Shown here: positions 57,043 to 64,000 of the stretch, piece by piece
Layout: the number at the start of each line of letters is the position of its first letter
How positions within the stretch are numbered: the first letter of the stretch is position 1
Assembly (NCBI GenBank): GCA_032622095.1
Contig: CP136065.1
Coordinates: 110,403,195 to 110,467,194, forward strand
DNA length: 64,000 nt
DNA from: Siphonodentalium dalli
Lineage: Eukaryota > Mollusca > Scaphopoda > Gadilida > Siphonodentaliidae
Reading direction: 5' to 3'
Program-made: the position numbers and the translations under genes
The notes under the pieces: generated by a model
What the model was told of the DNA's origin: nothing
What the model saw: only the letters and a program-made list of their open reading frames with translations
The model's database searches: none

Positions 57043-57942
57043 ACAATATTATTATTAGTCATACTAGTATATCTTTGACTTTGATCAAAATCAAGAGTCA
57101 TGTTAGTTTCACCAAACTATCAGTATTCACATTCAAGTTGAACTAAGCTGTATATGTCTATTTTCGTTGAAATCACGATTTGACAAACATGATCACCGGT
57201 AATCTGGTGATCATAATCAGATAATTTTCAATTAACCCCCGTTGAAAAGAGAAGTTGAATAATTACTCAGTTCCAAGATGAAGCCTAATTTAATAATTAG
57301 CACTATAATACTAAAAATTACATTGTTGTTGAATCATATACATGCTGCCTTCGTGATAATCATCCTCTTTTTCAATTTTCAATTCAATTTCAATTATTTC
57401 CTTCATTTTTTTGTGATTGCCGGTACAATCGAAAATGTGCTTTGTTTTTTTTTATCGGTCTTCGCTAATGACAAATGTTGGAGTTGGAACAAAGACTGCG
57501 GAGCATTGATAAAGTAGACTCTTTTTTGCGATTGAATTAATTCAGTTGATCAGTAAATGATTCAAGCTGAGACTGTCAGTGTCAAACACAAACTTCAACT
57601 TGATAAAATAAAGAACTGAAGTCTCAAATCGCAGTAAAAGAAGTGTTTCTTGGTGATATTTTGCCATCCGAAACAAGATATGAAGTATAGTTTTAAGTAG
57701 AGCACTCAACTTCTGTGTAGATAGCTTTCATCTCATCATTATGTTTTGTGGTAATGTGTAATTTGTGGAAATACTAACGAATGTATTTGAAATACTAACA
57801 ACTGCATTTGAAATACAAGGCAATAGCCATTTGTATACGCAACGTCAAATCTGATTGGTTAAGATAGACCATCTTACCAATAGGGTGTACGTTTTTATTG
57901 CGAATTTTCCTAATGTTCTATTAAAATGTAATGATTATAATG
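57043..57942. other. Non-coding stretch, nothing recognised
   Basis: Very AT-rich. A hydrophobic 79-codon frame at 57278-57517 looks like a composition artefact. Segments around 57525 and 57620 hint at a weak inverted repeat (CTTTTTTGCGATTGA against AATCGCAGTAAAAG). Confidence 0.45.
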
Positions 57943-58165
57943 AATAACTGGCATATCGATTGGGGCCATTGGTTTTGACCGACAGAGTAACAAAACAATT
58001 CAACTTCGAACACAATGTTCGGGTCCAGAACAAAAACTGTGTCATTTATGTTCATCAGAATTCTGGAATCTGAAACTTATTGTCCGGAAAATTCGGGATT
58101 CACACACTTTGTTTAATTACTCCGTCGGTCAAAATCCAATGACCCCAATCGAACTTCCAGTCATT
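57943..58165. mobile_element. MITE of about 220 bp
   Basis: Arms of about 60 bp pair: GATTGGGGCCATTGGTTTTG on the left with its near complement at about 58120-58150. Tips read GAATAACTGGC and, reversed, GGAATGACTGGA. No clear target duplication. The right-hand half recurs at 60255-60372. Confidence 0.7.
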
Positions 58166-58635
58166 CCTTAAACGACAGTGGGGAGGTTTATATTGATAAA
58201 ACTTCAAATGTAGTCCGTCAAGCATAACGCTATACTTATAGTTACCCAAGGCGGGGAAGCATTATCCAGTACAGTCAGCCAGCTGTGTGTTTTTTTATTT
58301 CCAAACAAAGCCCGTGCAAACATAACACGCGAGATTAGTTAGTTGTCAATTATACACGAAAAGTGTCATATGAAAGACAATATAAGATAGATTCAGATTC
58401 AGTTTATTCTGTTAATCGATATGTGGAAATTTATGACATCAAGATATTCAATTATGACATATAATAATAAATAATAAATTTCACACGAGGAATACATGAG
58501 TGCATGATTAGATATTTGGTAAGTTTCCGTTCGGGTGATGATTTCAGGTACTGTGGACGGGGACTTTATAGTCAGGGGTGTATATAGGTATTTCAAAAAA
58601 TAGGGGTGGATTCATGGAATATCAGTGTTATAGCC

Positions 58636-59216
58636 TCAAGTGGACTTGCCGAAAATATCCTCGACGTTCCTTATGAAAGTTGACAGATTCCTATTTGCCT
58701 TTTTATTTCTAGTCTTAAAGAGGTATGAGAGTTTGTGTGCATTCGGTCTTCTATAGAAATATGGTTTCAAATAGGTCGATCTGAGTTCATTTAATTCTGT
58801 ACATTTCAGGATAAGTGATACTCATCGCCTAGTTCTTTGGTACAAAGTGTACATACTCTGGTTGAATAGTCAGTATTTAGCCAAGAACCTTGTTCAATTG
58901 GTAGTTTTTGATTTCTTGTCCGAAATCGATTGATATTATTGACAGTTCTATTATCACATATAGAGAGAAAATTTTCACGTTCGAAGTGTGTTTTAAAAAT
59001 GCGATGAAATGCATATTTACTCGATGTGGCTATTGTTGACCACCAACTTTGAAGGTAACAATCACGTAGTCTTTGTTCAACGGTCCGGTTAAATCGGTTT
59101 ATACTCGATACTTTCTGGTTGAGCCAAACATTACTCATACCAATTATATTAAGGGATTCATGTATTCCTCTTATCCATGGATTATTAAAAACATTATTAC
59201 AATACAAAGTATACAT
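58636..59216 (-). pseudogene. LINE-C relative: C-terminal end with knuckle, frameshifted
   Basis: Residues start within the linker before the knuckle. FRTRNQKLPIEQGSWLN is followed by CTLCTKELGDEYH, then a frameshift near 58808, after which the other frame gives LKCTELNELRSTYL and ends SKFI-like (LSTFIRNVEDIFGKST) at a TGA (58636-58638). It is the same LINE group as 56255-56668 but clearly diverged. 5' truncated near 59216. Confidence 0.8.
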
Positions 59217-60254
59217 AACATAAGCCCACTAGTCGTGCGTAGCATTCACATTGGGTGTAGTATGGAGTTTATCAACAAACTATAGTTCTAAGATTCGTCA
59301 CGATTCCCAGCCACACAGTCTCGAAAAGTATAGCCTGATATTACTTTACCGGCGAAGTTAAATGCTTTCAATCTACACCTCTCTAGTGGCATATATATTT
59401 TAATATCATTTCAACCATTTATTACAATTTATATATTAGTATTTTATTGTTTCCCGTTCTCCGTTTTTACCCTTTCGCAGTTATTATTATTTATAGCATA
59501 GACTGTTATCACTACTAAATTAAATGTGACTTTTAAAATACTGTTACTCTTATTCTAAATCGGTGTACTCTATTTAAAGGTGCATATAGTGTTGCTATTT
59601 TTATTGTTGTTCGTATATCTTATGTCTGCGATTGTATTTTATTTTCAACATGTCAAGCGTATTGGAACACTTCGGTCGATTTTAATCGCCCAAATTTTGA
59701 CCATGTCCTGAGGCACATATTATAATACGACGTTCAGTCGGTACAAGACGACCTGAGATAAAACGCATTTCCCGAAGGTTATTAAGGCGATATTTTCACT
59801 GATATAATGCGTTTCCCCGAAGACGTATGTGTTTTAGTGGCGTCCGTCATTACAAAACACCAAAGACAAACTCCGGGCAAACTCCGCGCACCGTTTGCCG
59901 GCTTTCTTCATATCGTTATCAGCCTTGACGATAATTTGCTGCATGTCATGTTTGCCACCTGTCATCTTTGACGGGCAATCCCATAGTAGACCAATACTGA
60001 GCATGGGTGTTAAAGGAATAACGAGGAATCGACGACTCTATCTGGTAACAATATTTCAATTTCGTCCCGATTTGTTTTAAATCTATAAGCGATTGACTTG
60101 AAAACATGTTATTTACGGGAAATTTACGTGACTGACAATAATAAGCTCCCACACTATTTTACGAGTGATTTGCTATGGTATCATACACTAGATAAAATTT
60201 AAGATGTCCTAATGGGAAACTTGCAGGAAATTCCATACTGAAAATTTATGAGAT
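59217..60254. other. Non-coding stretch, nothing recognised
   Basis: AT-rich; short frames at 59895-60152 on both strands show no known motif. Confidence 0.45.
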
Positions 60255-60372
60255 TTATAACAGTTTTTGTTCGGGGCCGAATATTGTGTTCGAAGTTGTA
60301 TTTTGTTTTATTACTCTGCCGGTCAAAACCAATAACCACAATCGATCTTCCAGTCATTTCTTATAGTCATAA
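60255..60372. repeat. Half copy of the MITE at 57943-58165
   Basis: Contains GTGTTCGAAGTTGTATTTTG and CGGTCAAAACCAATAACC, then CGATCTTCCAGTCATT. It matches one arm of the MITE together with its interior (ACACAATGTTCGGGTCC region) but the partner arm is missing. Confidence 0.6.
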
Positions 60373-62510
60373 TTATTGCAGTAAATTTTAATAGACCAGT
60401 AATAACATGCGCCAACAACTTTTCAAACTACTGAAACAATTGTAAGTAACATATATTGTTCAAATTCCAATAGTCTCCCAATAACAAAACATAGCGAGTG
60501 CGGGCACACGGTCGGCTTGAAGAAACGTAGGTGGTCTATATTGTTTTATAAAGTATAGACTTCAGTTATAGGTTTATGAACCTCAGAAAAGTTCGCGTAA
60601 ACCATAATTATGTCGATTTGTACTGATGCTTACGGATGCTAATTATGTGAATATAGAGGATGTGTAATTATAATCAATACGTGATTTTAATTGGGTGATT
60701 ACTATTTTATTGTCGCAGAAAACGACATACCTTCTCTAAATCTAAATCAAATCTAAATTTATCCAAGTTGAGTAACGGAGGATATCATACATGCATCCTA
60801 TAACTTACCAGATGGGATGTCACGACAACGAGAGTTGTGTCAGGTCTTCCTGATTCCTACAATGAAGCAATATGTTATACCACATATATATTCTTTATTT
60901 GGTGGCAATCCGGCGAGGGATGTTGTCTGTATGGTGCGCCAAAGGATTTAGTCAAATAAGAGTAAAATTCAAGATGACTGCAGGCGGCCATGCTTTTCAT
61001 CGAAAATCTTTCAAATTCGATAGCGGTATATATTAGCAGGTAGCAAATAATAAAAACAAAACAAGAACAAAAACAAAGTAAAATGTTGCTGCCATGTTGT
61101 AAACGCGAGAATAAATATAATACAAGGGTCGTATAATTATAGACTATATCTGATATTGTGACGTCACCAATTATTATCTAATACGACGCTGTTGTTTTGA
61201 ATTTTCGGGAGCGCGAATATCGCACAGTAGATCCGTGGTCTTAAAGCATTAATGTCGTAATCGGCTGTCAAGAGGCCAACCAAAATCAGTCGACGTGCAA
61301 CATTCTCCTATTTATATAAACGTCATAAAATCATTTATTTGTTTTTATTTATAAGGGAAAGTAGGTCCATAATGAATTTCTAACGGGTCTACTCCGGCAC
61401 TCTACTGGATCAAATCATCGGACCCTAGGAAGTTTTAATATTTGTTTAAATGAACTAAAATCACCACAACTCAACACGATCTGCGTTTATCTCAAAGCTT
61501 TATTTTCCAATGCACGGCAGTTGGTCAATACTGCATGGTTCTGTATAGACTATACCGTGCGAACGGAAATAAGATCATATTTAATATTGATCTGATTGTT
61601 ATCATAAGTCTGCATACTTACATGCATCTGATAATCCATTTTTATCCTATTTTCTTGAATAGAATGAAAACACATACTTATGAACAAAGCAGAAGATACA
61701 TTCAGTTCCGCGCGAATTCGGTCAATGGTGAAAGTTACACGATGACGTTGTTTGTCGACTATCGTTGAAATCGACATGCGACGAATGAAATGAACATCCT
61801 GAGTATCTGAAGCGGAGAGCTCCCAGCATGCCAAGTAATATAATGGTTAGTTTCAGTTCCATGCACTCTGGACAACATATATAACTATTTATAATTACCC
61901 CACCAAACATAAGCCTTATGCATGTGAATCTTATTTGGTGGGAATCTATAAAATGATTTTGACAAGAATTGTTTTAAACGCTACACGCCGAAACCCCTAT
62001 GAGATTGTTTTAGCTTTGGTTCGTTAATTACGCTTGCGTATGATCATATTAAATTTAATGAAATTTTGATATCCTCGTTCTTTGAATTCACATTCGGGAG
62101 ATCATGTGGGACTGTATGCCGTTCAGAAGACTCTGGGTGGCTGAACGCACGAAACAAACATATATACGACTATGACCAATTCAACTAAAATTTGAAGTCT
62201 TGGGACAATCGTCTCCTCGCCAGGAGCCATAACTGTACGACAAAGGTTTCCAAGAAGATTGAGTTAATGTGCACCAATCAATGACTTGAGAGTTTGATGC
62301 CAAGCATACCGAAAACACTATCAATGCGACCAATTACCAGAAGGCCGTGTCTATAGTTTTAAACGAAGATATTTCTCCAGAGTTGAGTTGTATAATTTGC
62401 TTCAGATATGCCACATATGAGTTAAAATACGTAATGCATTTTGGTATATTGTGTATAATTATACAGATCTGTAATGAGTTTCGCAAATTTGATATCTGTG
62501 GACTATAGGC
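60373..62510. other. Non-coding stretch, nothing recognised
   Basis: AT-rich sequence. Overlapping short frames at 61535-61910 on both strands have no recognised domain and no splice context that I trust. Confidence 0.45.
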
Positions 62511-62650
62511 CTCTGTATAACGCCACGTTCGACAAAATGAAGAGCAAACGCCACAAAGACGTTGTAAGCCAACGCTGGTAAGCGACAGAAACGTCATCTC
62601 ATCCGATTGAGTTGGCGATGTGCACTCCAGTTTATGGAGACAATCCGGAG
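62511..62650 (-). pseudogene. Degraded LINE reverse transcriptase fragment (LINE-A/B-like)
   Basis: Encodes ECTSPTQSDEMTFLSLTS and LCGVCSSFCRTWRY. These align with the LINE-B stretch SSPTLADDMLLLSLTMTG and CDICYRYSTVWRY. The catalytic ADD has become SDE. Only about 45 residues remain, with no neighbouring LINE domains in frame. Confidence 0.65.
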
Positions 62651-64000
62651 ACCACATGCACGTCACCATAGTTAGATGTTTCGAGTTCATACAACAGATA
62701 ATTTACTGCACAAATAACATGTGTTGGAGAGGGGATAATATAATCCCTGGGCCCTATACTATAGAACACAATTATTGTAATCACAAGCTTCTGTGGGGCA
62801 CACAAAAGGTGTCGATTACCATAGACCTCCACTCTTATTCTAACAGTGAAAATGCGACTTCTTGTAATGCCACGTTCACATGCATGGTGACCACTACAAT
62901 ATAATAGGGTTTCCACATGATTGTGACTTGCTTGACCAATGAAAAAAAATGATTCCTCTGAGACACTCATTGATATGTTATCGCTAGTGCATGGGTCATC
63001 AGTGTTCAATTTGATTAGTGGTAATCGGTATCCTTTAAATAATCGCTCAGTGAGTACACCGCAACCGTTCGTGCATTGTGTTATATTTCGTCAATGGTTA
63101 TCGTCTGTTTCAACATGTCTAGTTGTACGATGTATTTCAAATTCTAGTTGGGTTGTCATTCAGAATCGCTGGAGTATTCTATTGATAATATGTACAAGAG
63201 ACGTAACTAGAGGGTCTCGTGTGCAGGTTTAAACTCCAAGTTGTGTACCCACAAAGGGGACCCTCTAACAACGTCCTGTACGAATGTCACAATTGGGCAA
63301 TATATATACTCCAATACAGACTTTAGGTTGTTTTCCCACGAGACAACCGCTTGATTGCCGCAGTGTGAATGCCATTCTGATCAAACCCAATCACCCATCG
63401 GTAATGCGCCCACGAGCACACGGGTATAATCACAGTGGATCAACGGACACGAACCAAAACCGGAAGTCGTAGATTTCGAGGTGGAGAAATATCAGTCGAC
63501 AAATATTTGTTGACATTTTTTGACGGTTTTTTGGGAAAATAAACGCTTGGATAGCATATCTTACCAACTGAAGGTGAGTGAATATTTCTTCGCTAATGTT
63601 CGGAAACCGACGATCAATTCAAGTCAGTTGTCATTGTTCGATCGCGGAAAAAATGTCATTTAATCATCGCCGCGAGACGATTTCTTCCCCAAAATATCCC
63701 AGAAAATCATACTTTTCTCATCCATCGCAGACAGCTGTCGCAACAACCTATATACCAATCGAAAGACCTGTTTTCCCCCCACAAATGCATATTTTGAGTA
63801 TTTTCACGGACTGTCTCAAAATTCCAAATTTCATCTTTTGATGCAGGTACCCACCTCGAAAATACTGTCCGGTTAGTCCCGAAAAAAATAATCATTAGTT
63901 GTAAAAAATCTGTCCGCTTAGTCGTGATTTTGCTGAAGTCTGCCATCTTCAATTTCTGGTCGAAAAAGCAATTTTGCCGCAGATGATGGGCGTTTCATTT
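62651..64000. other. Non-coding stretch with one short inverted repeat
   Basis: Apart from the inverted repeat at 63191-63281 nothing is recognised. Short ATG frames at 63578-63841 show no known domain; the window ends inside this stretch. Confidence 0.45.
63191..63281. repeat. Short inverted repeat (about 90 bp)
   Basis: GTACAAGAGACGTAACTAGA at the left pairs imperfectly with the right end (reverse GTACAGGACGTTGTTAGAGG). The sequence resembles the ends of the CAGGGACGTGGCTAGAGGG family at 52 kb, so it may be a tiny internally deleted relative. Confidence 0.5.

Noticed and set aside
57278-57517. Hydrophobic 79-codon frame as a membrane protein
   Set aside because: The composition follows from the AT-rich sequence and there is no supporting motif or neighbour.

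Overview
This is an AT-rich window of animal nuclear DNA made almost entirely of transposable elements and their decay products. Evidence for an animal genome: APE-type non-LTR retrotransposons (LINEs), Ty3/Gypsy fragments, non-autonomous Helitrons with CTAG 3' ends, a tRNA-derived SINE, many inverted-repeat MITEs with TTAA, TTA, TA or 8-bp flanks, microsatellites, and no long host reading frame. The mixture resembles a marine invertebrate, most likely a mollusc or related lophotrochozoan, but nothing in the window proves the species. I found no bacterial operon, CRISPR array, rRNA or canonical tRNA gene. The only candidate host exon is a short signal-peptide exon at 38347-38499 (minus) that recalls ependymin-related proteins.

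Layout. 0.1-7.4 kb: two non-autonomous Helitrons joined head to tail, perhaps inside an older element with weak terminal inverted repeats. 8.8-17.3 kb: a broken LINE (LINE-A, minus strand) ending in a perfect 100-bp palindrome; a 3.95-kb tandem duplication copies most of it. 17.3-27.6 kb: non-coding sequence with MITEs (409 bp with TTA flanks; 469 bp with TTAA flanks), a Gypsy gag-protease relic, and two foldback palindromes each followed by a reversed Helitron 3' end. 27.6-32.9 kb: a 5.3-kb foldback element whose arms pair almost perfectly and carry 42-bp tandem repeats; it has TA flanks and adjoins a Gypsy polymerase fragment. 33.3-33.8 kb: a LINE 3' end with a microsatellite tail. 37.3-38.2 kb: a 926-bp TTAA-flanked foldback. 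38.7-42.8 kb: a hAT-like element holding a foldback, followed by a second foldback; both use arms built of a related 16-bp repeat. 42.6-51.9 kb: a unit A (1.67 kb) and a 5'-truncated LINE (LINE-B) arranged A-L-A-L-A. 52.1-57.0 kb: a 4.9-kb hAT-like element with an exact 8-bp target duplication and nested SINE, LINE and repeats. 57-64 kb: more LINE ends, a MITE and unrecognised non-coding DNA.

These pieces do not act as a pathway. They record repeated insertion, inverted duplication and tandem amplification. The most unusual features are the three foldback elements with tandem-repeat arms, the A-L-A-L-A array (compatible with a LINE insertion flanked by a 1.67-kb duplication followed by unequal crossing-over), the tandem Helitrons, and the spacerless 100-bp palindrome at a LINE 3' end. 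All coordinates were read by eye; boundaries of degenerate repeats are approximate.
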